This document shows positions 54,153 to 63,686 of a stretch of DNA of 64,000 bases, one piece after another. The notes under the pieces were generated by a model. It was given only the letters and a program-made list of their open reading frames with translations. It was not told the origin of the DNA and ran no database searches. Position 1 is the first letter of the stretch, and each line of letters begins with the position of its first letter. A program made the translations under genes and the position numbers. This DNA comes from Acinetobacter rathckeae (GTDB taxonomy: Bacteria > Pseudomonadota > Gammaproteobacteria > Pseudomonadales > Moraxellaceae): positions 124,001-188,000 of the forward strand of contig NZ_VTDO01000004.1 of the NCBI RefSeq assembly GCF_015627125.1, in the 5' to 3' direction.

Positions 54153-55121
54153 TTATTTGCTTTGGCTGTAGTGGCTATACCAATGCTCGGCAATGTCATT
54201 ACGGCGACAAATCCAAACCTGTTCGTGTTGTTGTATATAATCTAAAAAGCGTTGTAAGGCACGGAAACGACCCGGACGGCCTAAAATACGGCAATGCATA
54301 CCAATCGACATCATTTTTGGTGCGGTTTTACCTTCAGCATACAGCACATCAAAAGCATCTTTTAAATACTGGTAAAACTGTTCACCACTGTTAAAACCAC
54401 CCGGTGAACAAAATTTCATGTCGTTACTTTCTAGCGTGTATGGAATCACCAAATGTGGGCGAGTTTGCTCATTTTCGGTTGGGAGTGACGTCCAAAAAGG
54501 CAGGTCATCGCCGTAGTAATCACAGTCATATTTAATTTGTGGAAACTCTGCCAATAACTTGCGGGTATTTGGGCTATCACGACCTGTATACCAACCGATA
54601 GGCGCTTGACCAAACAACGCTTCAATGACGCTAATGGCTTGGTCCATATATTGACGCTCTTGCTCAATACTCATGTCTTGATAGTGAATCCAACGCTGAC
54701 CGTGTGACACAATGTCGTAATTGCTGTTTTTGATGGCATCGACAATGTACGGGTTACGTGCCAAAGCCATACCGACACCAAAAATGGTCATGGGTAAGCC
54801 ACGTTGTTTAAATTCATTGTGAATACGCCAAAACCCTGCACGTGAGCCGTATTCGTACATCGAGTCCATAGACATATGTTTGTCTGGAAAACTGGCTGCA
54901 CCAATAATGTCAGATAAAAATTGCTCAGAACCTGCATCACCATGCTCCACATGGTTCTCACTGCCTTCTTCGTAGTTAAGCACAAACTGTACTGCCACAC
55001 GGGCGTTATTTGGCCAAGAAATCTGTGGATTTTCACCATGATAGCCAATCAGGTCACGGCTATAGGCTTCAGATTGAATTTGGTCAACCAATGCTTGACC
55101 ACGCAGATAGGAAGTTGTCAA
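54153..55121 (-). CDS. puuE: Allantoinase PuuE (polysaccharide-deacetylase type)
   Basis: Opens allantoin to allantoate, the fourth step. The 322-residue protein belongs to the metal-free PuuE type: it has RDLIGYHGENPQISWPNNARVAVQFVLNYEEGSE across ~23-55, YEYGSRAGFWRI, VSHGQRWIHYQDM, GWYTGRDSPNTRKLL and the C-terminal MMSIGMHCRILGRPGR. The start is TTG at 55121, with AAGGATAA about 8 bases upstream and no in-frame ATG before the conserved sequence. It leads the puuE-uraD-uraH operon. Confidence 0.94.
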   Translation of the reverse strand: MTTSYLRGQALVDQIQSEAYSRDLIGYHGENPQISWPNNARVAVQFVLNYEEGSENHVEHGDAGSEQFLSDIIGAASFPDKHMSMDSMYEYGSRAGFWRIHNEFKQRGLPMTIFGVGMALARNPYIVDAIKNSNYDIVSHGQRWIHYQDMSIEQERQYMDQAISVIEALFGQAPIGWYTGRDSPNTRKLLAEFPQIKYDCDYYGDDLPFWTSLPTENEQTRPHLVIPYTLESNDMKFCSPGGFNSGEQFYQYLKDAFDVLYAEGKTAPKMMSIGMHCRILGRPGRFRALQRFLDYIQQHEQVWICRRNDIAEHWYSHYSQSK

Positions 55122-55334
55122 TTTGTTATCCTTTTGATAAGTTTTTAAAAATCTACTTGCATATTTTTAAAGTTAGATCATATTAAAAGTATAAGGACAC
55201 TTTAAATGCAAGAGAACTTTAGTGTGATAGCGCATTATTGTTATACCGATTTTGGTGAATCTTGTGAATAAAGACAGGTGCAATAAATGGATGTATTTTT
55301 TCTGCACCAGATCAGCGAAAAGCGAGGATAATGT

Positions 55335-55688
55335 ATGAATATTGAAATCCGCACAGATAAAAACATTAAAAACAGTGAGCGTTTAATCAGTTATGTACAA
55401 ACTGAAATTAGCGATAAATTTCAGCGTCATGGTGAGAAGATCACCCATTTTTCTGTGCATTTAAGTGATGAAAATGCGGCAAAAGGCGGAGAGAACGACC
55501 TGCGTTGTATGATTGAAGCTCGTCCTGCAGGCTTGAAACCTGTTGCTGTTTCGCATAAAGCCTCAACCATTGATACGGCCATTCATGGTGCGGTTGAACG
55601 CTTAAAACACAGTTTAGAACATTTGTTTGAAAAACAAAAAAATCCACGAGATCAAAAACCATTAGATGTTGCACCAGAGGCCATCTAA
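55335..55688 (+). CDS. HPF/RaiA-family ribosome-associated protein
   Basis: A 117-residue protein with the beta-alpha-beta-beta-beta-alpha fold of ribosome hibernation factors: the N-terminal MNIEIRTDKNIKNSE, the middle VHLSDENAAKGGENDLRCMIEARPAGLKPVAVSHKA split into strands, and the final AIHGAVERLKHSLEHL helix. The family binds the 30S decoding site in stationary phase; this member is atypical in its N-terminus, so ribosome binding is inferred. AGGA lies 7 bases before the ATG. A perfect 16-bp terminator follows. Confidence 0.8.
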   Translation: MNIEIRTDKNIKNSERLISYVQTEISDKFQRHGEKITHFSVHLSDENAAKGGENDLRCMIEARPAGLKPVAVSHKASTIDTAIHGAVERLKHSLEHLFEKQKNPRDQKPLDVAPEAI

Positions 55689-55702
55689 TTTAATAGATAA
55701 GC

Positions 55703-55740
55703 ACGACAAAAAAGCACCGAAAAAGGTGCTTTTTTGTCGT
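55703..55740 (+). terminator. Rho-independent terminator of the HPF-like gene
   Basis: ACGACAAAAAAGCACC (55703-55718) pairs perfectly with GGTGCTTTTTTGTCGT (55725-55740), loop of 6. The strongest terminator in the window. Confidence 0.92.
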
Positions 55741-55791
55741 CTAGGGCAGGCTTTCTTGTTACACTAAAAAAAACATGATACGGGCGTAAAG

Positions 55792-56337
55792 ATGCTATCT
55801 GCACAACAGCAACAATTTATTGAAGCCATTGAGGCTTTAGATGTAAAGGCCGTAGAGCAAGTTTTAGCACAAGGCTTAGATGTGAATTTTATTGACCCTG
55901 AAAAAGGTTTACCGATTTCAATGGTCTGTGACGGTTTATTTGCTTGGTGGGAAGCGGTATCTACAGCGTATACAGAAGGAACGCCGTGGTCAGAACAACA
56001 AAAACAGCAAAAATTACAGGTTCATTTAGACCTTTTAGATGCCTTAATTGCCGCAGGTGCAAATGTACATTTATGGGATGCTGAAGAGTTTTATGGCCCA
56101 TTGTGGGATTGTGCGAGCGCAGCTTGTGTGCCTGCAGTACAGCGACTACTCGATTTAAAAGTTAATCCAAATACCAAAGATGATGAAGACCTAACCATTT
56201 TATCATCTATTAGCCAACTGTTTTTTGACTGTGATTATGACGAAATTGATTGGTCAGAAGCATTGCCAGAAGAGCAACAAACCTTGCAACTTTTACGTGA
56301 GCATGGTGCAAAAATGTCTAAAGAATTGAGTGTTTAA
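55792..56337 (+). CDS. Ankyrin-repeat protein
   Basis: A 181-residue cytoplasmic protein with three or four degenerate ankyrin repeats: VEQVLAQGLDVNFID (~24-38), LDALIAAGANVHLWD (~82-96), VQRLLDLKVNPNTKDDEDLTIL (~117-138) and LQLLREHGAKM (~165-175). It has no catalytic motif; the partner is unknown. The next gene starts 14 bases downstream, so the two may be co-transcribed. Confidence 0.8.
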   Translation: MLSAQQQQFIEAIEALDVKAVEQVLAQGLDVNFIDPEKGLPISMVCDGLFAWWEAVSTAYTEGTPWSEQQKQQKLQVHLDLLDALIAAGANVHLWDAEEFYGPLWDCASAACVPAVQRLLDLKVNPNTKDDEDLTILSSISQLFFDCDYDEIDWSEALPEEQQTLQLLREHGAKMSKELSV

Positions 56338-56351
56338 AAGAGGGGTTAAGC

Positions 56352-57119
56352 ATGAAAACAGTATTTAAAATGACCGTTATTTGTTCAGCATTCATGAGCA
56401 TACATGCCTTCGCTGAAGATTTTTCGTTTGACCGTCCGGGTACTGGCTTTGGTACAAGCATTGCACCGATTGGCCATGTGGCATGGGAGCAAAGTCTGCC
56501 AACAGCGAGCTATAGCAAACCAAATATTAACAATGATTTACAAAACACGGTGTCGTTACAAGGTGACATGCTATTTCGTACAGGCTTAACAAAAAATACC
56601 GAGTTACAGCTTGGTTTTGGTGGCCCAGGATGGATTAAAACCACATTGCAGGGACAAAAAGTCACTGTACATGGTTTGGGTGATGTGACCGTGGGTGTGA
56701 AACATGCGGTGGATTTAAACGATAACCGTATGACAATGGCATTGCTTGGTCAGGTGGTGGTTGCCACAGGAAATGACCAATTTACAGCAGAAGATAACAT
56801 TTATGCCTTATCTTCAAGTGTACAGTATGCACAAAATGATATTTTGACCACAGGTATTACCATGCGTTACGAAATGCAAAATCGTGACCTTGCAGTAACG
56901 GCTGTACCAACATTAAGCTATCAGCTTTCTAAAAAATGGTCGGGTTATTCTGAGTTTGTCTACCGCAAGCAAGAAAGCCAAGCCAGCCAAACGTCTTTGG
57001 CAACGGGTGTGATGTATGCAGTTAGCCCACGTATGCAACTAGATGCCAGTGTAGGTGCGGGCTTAAGCGGTGATGTACCTGATTATACAGGTGGTTTGGG
57101 CGTATCATTTTTATTTTAA
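56352..57119 (+). CDS. Outer-membrane protein, possible MetA phenol-degradation/transporter family
   Basis: A 255-residue protein with a signal peptide (cleavage after AFA, ~22) and a beta-barrel of alternating strands ending in Phe. DFSFDRPGTGFGTSIAPIGHVAWEQSLP and FRTGLTKNTELQLGFGG, GLGDVTVGVKHAV and GVMYAVSPRMQLDASVGAGLSGD resemble the Phenol_MetA_deg outer-membrane family, whose members may help hydrophobic substrates across. The family is not functionally tight; treat the function as unknown. It lies close after the ankyrin gene. Confidence 0.72.
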   Translation: MKTVFKMTVICSAFMSIHAFAEDFSFDRPGTGFGTSIAPIGHVAWEQSLPTASYSKPNINNDLQNTVSLQGDMLFRTGLTKNTELQLGFGGPGWIKTTLQGQKVTVHGLGDVTVGVKHAVDLNDNRMTMALLGQVVVATGNDQFTAEDNIYALSSSVQYAQNDILTTGITMRYEMQNRDLAVTAVPTLSYQLSKKWSGYSEFVYRKQESQASQTSLATGVMYAVSPRMQLDASVGAGLSGDVPDYTGGLGVSFLF

Positions 57120-57148
57120 GCCTTCGCTGTTAAATATTTGAGTAATTT

Positions 57149-58957
57149 ATGGTTTTTCTGTGTCGTTGTTGGTGTAAAACACTGTGGTTGATGATTATTT
57201 TAGCAATGGCATGGGCAACTGCCATACTACACGCAGAAGAACCTTTATTACCTGCCAATCAAGCCTTTGCATTGAGCAGTGAGTCTGTAGACCGTAATAC
57301 CATTGCATTGGCATGGCAGATGGCACCGAACTATTATTTGTATCAACATAAAGTGACGGTACAGGCCAATCAGCAAGATATGGCATTACAGTTTCCAAAA
57401 GCAACACGGCAACACGATGAAACGTTTGGTACAACGTGGGTTTATTTTAATCAACTCCATTTAAACATAAAAGCCAAGCCAAATACCGTGTACGATGTGT
57501 CTTGGCAAGGCTGTGCCAAAGACCGCTTGTGTTATCCACCACAACATACCCAGTTTAAAACCGATGCAGATGGTTTAATGGTGGCAGAAAATAAAATTGC
57601 CTCACAGCGTAGTGTTTTTGATCAAGCACTCAGCCGTCAAAATGATGAAACCACGCCACAAGCAATTCAACCGACATCAGTTGTAGATACAAATCATACT
57701 GCCACATTACAAGATACAGCATCGGATCAGCACTGGGCTTCTCGTTTAGAAAATCATTCGCTATGTTATGGCTTAGGACTATTTTTAGGGCTTGGGCTTT
57801 TGTTGGCTTTTACACCGTGTTCATTGCCGATGTTGCCCATTGTCAGTTCTTTGCTCATTCGAGAGCATAAAGGTGCAAAGGCATGGCTCATTGCAGGGGT
57901 GTTTGTCCTAAGTATGGCTACGGTCTATGCTTTACTTGGTGTATTGGCGTCTTATATTGGTTTAGGCTTTCAGCGTTGGTTACAGCAACCTGTCACCTTA
58001 ATGGCATTTAGTGGCTTATTTGTATTGTTTGCACTGAATTTATTTGGTGTATTTGAACTACAACTGCCTCGCTTTTTAACAGCACGCTTAGATAAGTTAC
58101 AATCCTCACAACAAGGTGGGTCGTATATTGGTGCAGCAGTGATGGGTACGGTCTCTGCACTCTTGGTCGGGCCGTGTATGACTGCACCACTTGCAGGTGC
58201 ATTACTGTTTATTGCTCAAACCCAAAGCCAATGGCATGGAGCATTGTTGTTATTTGTACTTGGTCTGGGTATGGGTATTCCACTGCTTTTAGTGAGTATT
58301 TTAGGCAGTAAAGTCTTGCCAAAAGCAGGGCTTTGGATGAACCAAATCAAAGTCATTTTTGCATTTATTATGCTTGGTTTAGCGGTGTACTTTTTACGTC
58401 CGTTACTATCGGTATTTTGGTTACACCTACTGATCCAACTGTTATATGTTGCTTTTGCTGTGTACGCTTTATATGCCATTTATAAGTACACATTAAAGCT
58501 CAAAGTGTGTTACGCGGTATTACTCGTTGCCGTGGCTGTGGCGTTTTGCATACAGCAGATGCAATACCAACCACAGACCCAAACCGTTGCCAGTGGCATG
58601 GTTTGGCATGTAGCGACAGATGAGCAAAGTTTTAAAGAAATATTAGGGAATGCCCCCAAAGGGCAAGCCGTGGTTATAGATGTCTATGCCGACTGGTGTG
58701 TGGCTTGCCAGCCGATTGAGCATGGTATTTTAAAACAAGCATCTATTCAAAAAGCCTTACAGCCATATTATTTAATTAAGCTTGATTTGAGTAAATATAA
58801 TGCCTCTCAGCAAAATGTTTTGACTCAATGGCAGGTGCTAGGCCCACCCACTTATCTTTTTTTAGATGCATCGCATCAAGAACGTAGAGATTTACGTTTA
58901 ACAGGTGAGTTTGAGCAAAATAAACTGCAAATACAATTGGCAGCATTGGCACAATAG
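57149..58957 (+). CDS. dsbD: Thiol:disulfide interchange protein DsbD
   Basis: Carries electrons from cytoplasmic thioredoxin to periplasmic DsbC/DsbG and cytochrome maturation proteins. The 602-residue protein has an N-terminal periplasmic immunoglobulin-like domain with the Cys pair in QGCAKDRLCYPP, eight membrane helices (~200-470) with the Cys in FTPCSLPMLP and VGPCMTAPL, and a C-terminal thioredoxin domain with CVAC in YADWCVACQP. All six redox Cys are present. Two extra Cys lie in the signal peptide. Confidence 0.95.
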   Translation: MVFLCRCWCKTLWLMIILAMAWATAILHAEEPLLPANQAFALSSESVDRNTIALAWQMAPNYYLYQHKVTVQANQQDMALQFPKATRQHDETFGTTWVYFNQLHLNIKAKPNTVYDVSWQGCAKDRLCYPPQHTQFKTDADGLMVAENKIASQRSVFDQALSRQNDETTPQAIQPTSVVDTNHTATLQDTASDQHWASRLENHSLCYGLGLFLGLGLLLAFTPCSLPMLPIVSSLLIREHKGAKAWLIAGVFVLSMATVYALLGVLASYIGLGFQRWLQQPVTLMAFSGLFVLFALNLFGVFELQLPRFLTARLDKLQSSQQGGSYIGAAVMGTVSALLVGPCMTAPLAGALLFIAQTQSQWHGALLLFVLGLGMGIPLLLVSILGSKVLPKAGLWMNQIKVIFAFIMLGLAVYFLRPLLSVFWLHLLIQLLYVAFAVYALYAIYKYTLKLKVCYAVLLVAVAVAFCIQQMQYQPQTQTVASGMVWHVATDEQSFKEILGNAPKGQAVVIDVYADWCVACQPIEHGILKQASIQKALQPYYLIKLDLSKYNASQQNVLTQWQVLGPPTYLFLDASHQERRDLRLTGEFEQNKLQIQLAALAQ

Positions 58958-59058
58958 TCTGTTGTTGTTTTATATGATTTAACTATATATTCAGTAAAGG
59001 TAATGTCACTTAAGGTGCTTATATTAAAGGCACTTTATTTTTCGATGTGCTTTTAAAC

Positions 59059-62000
59059 ATGAAATTTCAGTTAAATCGACTTGCTGTCGCCATTGGTTTT
59101 ACCTTACAAAGTGCGGTACTTTTTGCAGATACGCCTACGGTGAAATCAGGCATAGATGTATTGTCTGGCTTTAATGATTTATGGACACCTGGGGCAACAT
59201 GGGACACGGGTACACCTACTGCAAAAGGTGCTCAGGTCTTAGATCAAAATGTACGCTTGGCAGTCAATATTGCAAAAAGTAGAACTGCGGATCAAGAAGT
59301 AAAAGCTTATGAGATTGATAGCCAAAATGCCAACTATGCAGTGATTCAAGCCTTAGGCCCTTTACAAAATATCCTTAAAAAAGAAACGGGTGCATTTACA
59401 ACGGTGAATGGTATACCCAAAGAAGCGTATTCGGGTGCTGTATCAGACAAAGGCAATGGACTGGGCACGACCAATAATAACTTGGGGCAATTGGTGAGCC
59501 TTGTGAATGCAGTGCGTTATCCTGCAAGTACCACGCCTGCAAAAAATGCCTATAACTATCCAAGACCATTTCGTCAGTCGTTGGATGGTCAAGACCTAAA
59601 AGGGATTTTACAGCCTTCTTTAGCTGCTCGAGTTCCTGCAACAGGCAAGGGTGATGGCGGTTTCCCAAGTGGACATACCAATGCAGGGTATTTGGCGGCA
59701 TTGAGTGTTGCCTATGTTGTGCCACAACAGCAAGCCGACTTGGTACTGCGTGCGGGTGAAATGGGCTATAGCCGTGTGATTGCAGGCATACATTCACCAC
59801 TTGATGTCATTGGTGGTCGTATGCATGCCACCTATTATGCAATTCAAGGTTTAATCAATAATGCAGATTTAAGACGCAATGCCTACCAACAAGCCCAATC
59901 TTTTTTTGCAACGCAGTGCGGTGGCACAGTCAGTGCATGTTATGGCACATCAGACTTAAATCAGTTGTATACGCAGTATCAAGCAAACAAAGCATTGTAT
60001 GATAAATATACGTTTGCTAATGCCTTTACGGCCATTGGTGATACAACACTCACACCTGTTGTCCCTGAAAATGCAGAAGTTTTAATTGAAACACGCTATC
60101 CATATTTAACAGCGAGTCAGCGTCGCGATCTTTTACAAACCACCTCAAATGCGAGAGGCGGTGTATTAGATAACGGTTTAGGTTATGACACGCTCAATTT
60201 ATATAAAGCGGCCAATGGCTATGGTGCATTTAATCAAAAAACCACGATTAATATGAATGCAGCCGATGGTGGTTTGTCTGCATCTGACGTTTGGTTAAAT
60301 GATATTTCAGGTCAAGGGCAACTTGAAAAAACAGGTACAGGCTCCCTCACTTTGGCAGGTCGTAACACTTGGTCTGGTGGTACGCAATTACTGGGTGGTA
60401 CACTTGTGGGGAGTAATGGCAGTGCATTTGGTCAAGGCACAATTGTCAATCAGGCCAATTTGATTTTAAATCATAACACCACAGAAAGCTTGGCCAACAC
60501 CATCACAGGTACGGGTACCTTGTATAAACAAGGGACGGGCTTACTGAATTACACAGGCGATGGGAGTGGTTTTACAGGTACAACCCGTGTGCAAAATGGC
60601 CAGTTGAATGTAACCAACCGTTTGAATGGTACAACGGTTGTTGAAAGTGGCGGTACGTTACAAGGTGCAGGGAAACTACAAAATCTACAGGTGCTACAAG
60701 GCGGTACAGTAGATTTAACACAGTCTTTAAATCGATTGTCTGTGAGTGGTGACCTCACTTTAAATCAGGGCACACTCAAAGTACTAACACAAGCCAATAG
60801 TGCAACCAGCAGTGGTATAGATGTGAGTGGTCGGACTCAAATTAATGCCGCAAGCGTGTTGCAAGTGGGTTTGGGTAGTGAATATAACCTACTGTCTGAA
60901 TATGTGATTTTAAATAGTAATCAAGGGGTAACAGGCCGTTTTGCAACAGTAAAAAGTGCTTATAGTTTTCTGACACCGCAAATTGGTTATACGGCAAATA
61001 CAGTCACATTACAGCTACTTAGAAATGACCAACGCTTTAATAGCGTGGCAAAAACAGCCAACCAATATCAAGTGGCAAATAGCATTGAAAGTCTAGGTTT
61101 GGGTAACAGCTTATATAACCTTGTGGCTAAACAAAGCAGTGACCAAGCAGTACAGTCATACAATAGTTTGTCTGGTGAGGGTTATGCATCTTTAGCAGTC
61201 AATGCAACGCAAGATTTATTGGCGACTACAGATTTTGTGGCAGCACAAAAATTACAGTCTCAGCCTTATTTATGGTTAAACAGCTATGGTCGTCAGTTGA
61301 ACAACCGTGCTGTAGACGTGTCAGATTCAACCTATAAAAATTATGGTGCAGTGGTTGGCGGTGAATTACCACTTAATCATCAAAGTAGTCTTGGCCTAGT
61401 GTTGGGGCAGGCTAAAGGTACGGCTAAAGTTGCAGACAAAGGCTTTACTGCAAAAGATAATAATAGCCAGCTGGGTGTTTATGGTCGTTATGCAGATGAG
61501 CAGTCAAGTACAACGCTTGGTCTGATTGGCCGCTGGGGTGATGTCTCTGTTAAACGTCAAATCAATAGCACGGGTCTAAATAGCCAAGCCAATGCCAATC
61601 TAGATGTTTACAGTATTCAAGGTTTTGCTGAATATGCCTTTAAACCAACAGCACTCCCTATCAGCCCATACCTACGTTTGGCTCATGTGGTTACGCAAAC
61701 CAAAGCATTCCAAGAGCAAGGTGCCGATCTTGCGAACTTACACGGTGCAAAGTCAACCAATAACATGACATTTACGACATTGGGTTTAAAAGCGAACCAT
61801 GATTTTGCAGTGGCGTCTCACGTGGTGACCGCACAATTTGGGTTAGGTTGGCAACATGCACTTGGTGATACGCAAGGACAAGCCACGTTGAATTTTGACC
61901 GTGCTTCAAGCTATAAAGTGAATGGCTCGGAAGTTGCAAAAGATCTTGCTAAAGTAGATCTTGGCATAAGTACAAAACTGACAAATCAGTTCAGTCTTGG

Positions 62001-62076
62001 GTTAAATTATACAGGGCAGTTTGCGAGTGACAGCCATAGCAATGAAGGCACATTAAAGCTCGATTATCGTTTTTAA
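59059..62076 (+). CDS. Autotransporter with a PAP2/class A acid phosphatase passenger
   Basis: A ~1005-residue protein with a signal peptide (~1-24), an N-terminal phosphatase domain (~25-290), an autotransporter beta-helix linker (~390-560, with GQGQLEKTGTGSLTLAG repeats) and a C-terminal barrel (~730-1005) ending in Phe. The phosphatase has all three PAP2 motifs: KNAYNYPRP (KX6RP), PSGH (~203) and SRVIAGIHSPLD (SRX5HX3D, ~238-249). It should hydrolyse phosphomonoesters at the cell surface or after release. The ATG at 59059 begins the signal peptide; a GTG four codons upstream is rejected. No CxxC or Pho box is evident. Confidence 0.88.
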   Translation: MKFQLNRLAVAIGFTLQSAVLFADTPTVKSGIDVLSGFNDLWTPGATWDTGTPTAKGAQVLDQNVRLAVNIAKSRTADQEVKAYEIDSQNANYAVIQALGPLQNILKKETGAFTTVNGIPKEAYSGAVSDKGNGLGTTNNNLGQLVSLVNAVRYPASTTPAKNAYNYPRPFRQSLDGQDLKGILQPSLAARVPATGKGDGGFPSGHTNAGYLAALSVAYVVPQQQADLVLRAGEMGYSRVIAGIHSPLDVIGGRMHATYYAIQGLINNADLRRNAYQQAQSFFATQCGGTVSACYGTSDLNQLYTQYQANKALYDKYTFANAFTAIGDTTLTPVVPENAEVLIETRYPYLTASQRRDLLQTTSNARGGVLDNGLGYDTLNLYKAANGYGAFNQKTTINMNAADGGLSASDVWLNDISGQGQLEKTGTGSLTLAGRNTWSGGTQLLGGTLVGSNGSAFGQGTIVNQANLILNHNTTESLANTITGTGTLYKQGTGLLNYTGDGSGFTGTTRVQNGQLNVTNRLNGTTVVESGGTLQGAGKLQNLQVLQGGTVDLTQSLNRLSVSGDLTLNQGTLKVLTQANSATSSGIDVSGRTQINAASVLQVGLGSEYNLLSEYVILNSNQGVTGRFATVKSAYSFLTPQIGYTANTVTLQLLRNDQRFNSVAKTANQYQVANSIESLGLGNSLYNLVAKQSSDQAVQSYNSLSGEGYASLAVNATQDLLATTDFVAAQKLQSQPYLWLNSYGRQLNNRAVDVSDSTYKNYGAVVGGELPLNHQSSLGLVLGQAKGTAKVADKGFTAKDNNSQLGVYGRYADEQSSTTLGLIGRWGDVSVKRQINSTGLNSQANANLDVYSIQGFAEYAFKPTALPISPYLRLAHVVTQTKAFQEQGADLANLHGAKSTNNMTFTTLGLKANHDFAVASHVVTAQFGLGWQHALGDTQGQATLNFDRASSYKVNGSEVAKDLAKVDLGISTKLTNQFSLGLNYTGQFASDSHSNEGTLKLDYRF

Positions 62077-62093
62077 TTGCTGATTATTTTTTT

Positions 62094-62130
62094 AATCATG
62101 GCTTTACCGAAGTAAAGCCATGATTTTTTT
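62094..62130 (+). terminator. Rho-independent terminator of the autotransporter gene
   Basis: AATCATGGCTTTAC (62094-62107) pairs perfectly with GTAAAGCCATGATT (62112-62125) around CGAA, followed by T to 62130. The T-run meets the stop of the convergent hydrolase gene. Confidence 0.9.
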
Positions 62131-63094
62131 AACTGCTTTGATTTAAACGTTGCTGAATAAAAGAACACATATCATTTAAAGCCATTTTGCCTTCATCAAA
62201 CCATGCATTAAACATAAAAAAGTTGTGCCACATGCCTGTATAGAGTTTATAGTAGACATCGACTTCGGCACGTTCTGCCATGTCTTTGAGTCGTTTTGCA
62301 TCGTCCATGAGCAATGATTTACTGCCGACTTGTATCAGTAATGGCGGTAGACCTGTGAGGTCATCAAACAAAGGTGATACCCGTGGGTCCGATGTTTCAA
62401 AGTCGGTATCTTTAAGGTAATAGCCAATGGCTTTTTTTAAGAAATCAACAGATACCAATGCATCATGTTTTTGATTGTATCTGACTGAGTTACTGGTGAG
62501 TGTGAGGTCTACAAATGGCGACAGCAACATTAAACCACATGGCAGTGCTGTATTTTTTTGTCTGATCAAACGTAAGCATAAAGCAAGGGCTAAATTTGCA
62601 CCTGCATCGTCACCTGCCAAAATAATATCTTGTGCTTGAATACCAGACTCAAGCAGTGCTCTATAGGCATTGTAGATTGCTTCACTTTGCGCTGGAAATG
62701 TAGTTTCAGGAGCTAAAGGGTAAGCTAGGCTCATGACCGTTGTTCCAGTGGTACGTGCCATTTCACACAGCCAAGCCCGATGTGTTTTGAGTGAGCCTAA
62801 ACAAAAACCACCGCCGTGTAGATATAAAATAATATGTTTTGATGTGTTATTTAATGGTGTTATTTTTTCAACGGTGAGGTTGGCTAAACTATAAGTATCT
62901 ATGTTTAGGCCTTGTTTATTGCATGGAAAAACCTGTGCGATTTGGCCAGTAAAATGACGCATGGTCTGTGGAGAGAAATCATATTTACTTGGGTAGCGTA
63001 GCGTGCTTTTTAAACAAGATTCGACAAGCAGTTGTTTCCACATTTCATGCATAATAATGGCCTTATGGTGCATATATTCGTTATAGATAGTCAT
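62129..63094 (-). CDS. HSL-type alpha/beta hydrolase with an Asp in place of the nucleophile Ser
   Basis: A 321-residue protein of the hormone-sensitive-lipase esterase family. It has the oxyanion-hole HGGGFCLG (~92-99), the acid in SKSLLMDDA and the His in GMWHNFF. The nucleophile elbow, normally GDSAGG, reads GDDAGANLA (~162-170), so Ser is replaced by Asp, confirmed on the nucleotide level (GGT GAC GAT GCA GGT). Serine esterase activity is therefore doubtful; a changed mechanism or a non-catalytic role is possible. It is convergent with the autotransporter. Confidence 0.85.
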   Translation of the reverse strand: MTIYNEYMHHKAIIMHEMWKQLLVESCLKSTLRYPSKYDFSPQTMRHFTGQIAQVFPCNKQGLNIDTYSLANLTVEKITPLNNTSKHIILYLHGGGFCLGSLKTHRAWLCEMARTTGTTVMSLAYPLAPETTFPAQSEAIYNAYRALLESGIQAQDIILAGDDAGANLALALCLRLIRQKNTALPCGLMLLSPFVDLTLTSNSVRYNQKHDALVSVDFLKKAIGYYLKDTDFETSDPRVSPLFDDLTGLPPLLIQVGSKSLLMDDAKRLKDMAERAEVDVYYKLYTGMWHNFFMFNAWFDEGKMALNDMCSFIQQRLNQSS

Positions 63095-63142
63095 GTATGA
63101 TGTGCGTTAAGTCACATCATGAGTTACTTATAGGAATACACA

Positions 63143-63580
63143 ATGAAAAAAATATTATGTTCAATTGCCCTAGCAGGCTTGGCTACCATAACACATGCGG
63201 CAGACCCATTAAATGCAAGTGTGTGGAAAACCATAGATGATGAAACCAATCAGCCAAAAGCACAGGTGGTATTTAACCAACAGCGTGATGGAAGCTTTAC
63301 CGCAACCATTCAAAAAGTGTTAGTACCCGGTGAAGATGGTATTTGTGGTGAGTGTGAAGGGCAATACCACAATAAGCCGTTACAAGGTGCGGTGATTGTG
63401 CGTGGTTTAAAAAGTGTGGGTGATAATAAATATGAGGACGGTACAATTATTGACCCTAAAAATGGTAAAAGTTATCGTTTGAAAGGGGAGTTACTGAATC
63501 AAAATAAAACCCTGAAATTACGTGGTTATATTGGTATTTCATTGTTGGGTCGTAACCAAATTTGGCAACGTATACAGTAG
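63143..63580 (+). CDS. DUF2147 secreted protein
   Basis: A 145-residue protein with a signal peptide (cleavage after THA, ~19). The mature part has the DUF2147 pattern: WKTIDDETNQPKAQVVF near its start, the two Cys in GICGECEGQY (~73-76), GAVIVRGLK, YEDGTIIDPKNGKSYRLKGEL and LRGYIGISLLGRNQIWQR at the end. It probably folds as a small periplasmic beta-barrel; the function is unknown. It is divergent from the hydrolase. A 7-bp hairpin (63602-63619) follows the stop. Confidence 0.88.
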   Translation: MKKILCSIALAGLATITHAADPLNASVWKTIDDETNQPKAQVVFNQQRDGSFTATIQKVLVPGEDGICGECEGQYHNKPLQGAVIVRGLKSVGDNKYEDGTIIDPKNGKSYRLKGELLNQNKTLKLRGYIGISLLGRNQIWQRIQ

Positions 63581-63686
63581 TTTTTATGTAGGTAAGCGTT
63601 GTGCCTACGGGTGTAGGCATAACTAGAGTTTAAGTGGATTAATGGTTGGTGTGAATTTTAAAACGGAATCATCGAAAAATGGTGAG

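Noticed and set aside
58958-59058. Pho box before the phosphatase autotransporter
   Set aside because: ATGTCAC appears once but no 11-base-spaced partner with GTC is present.
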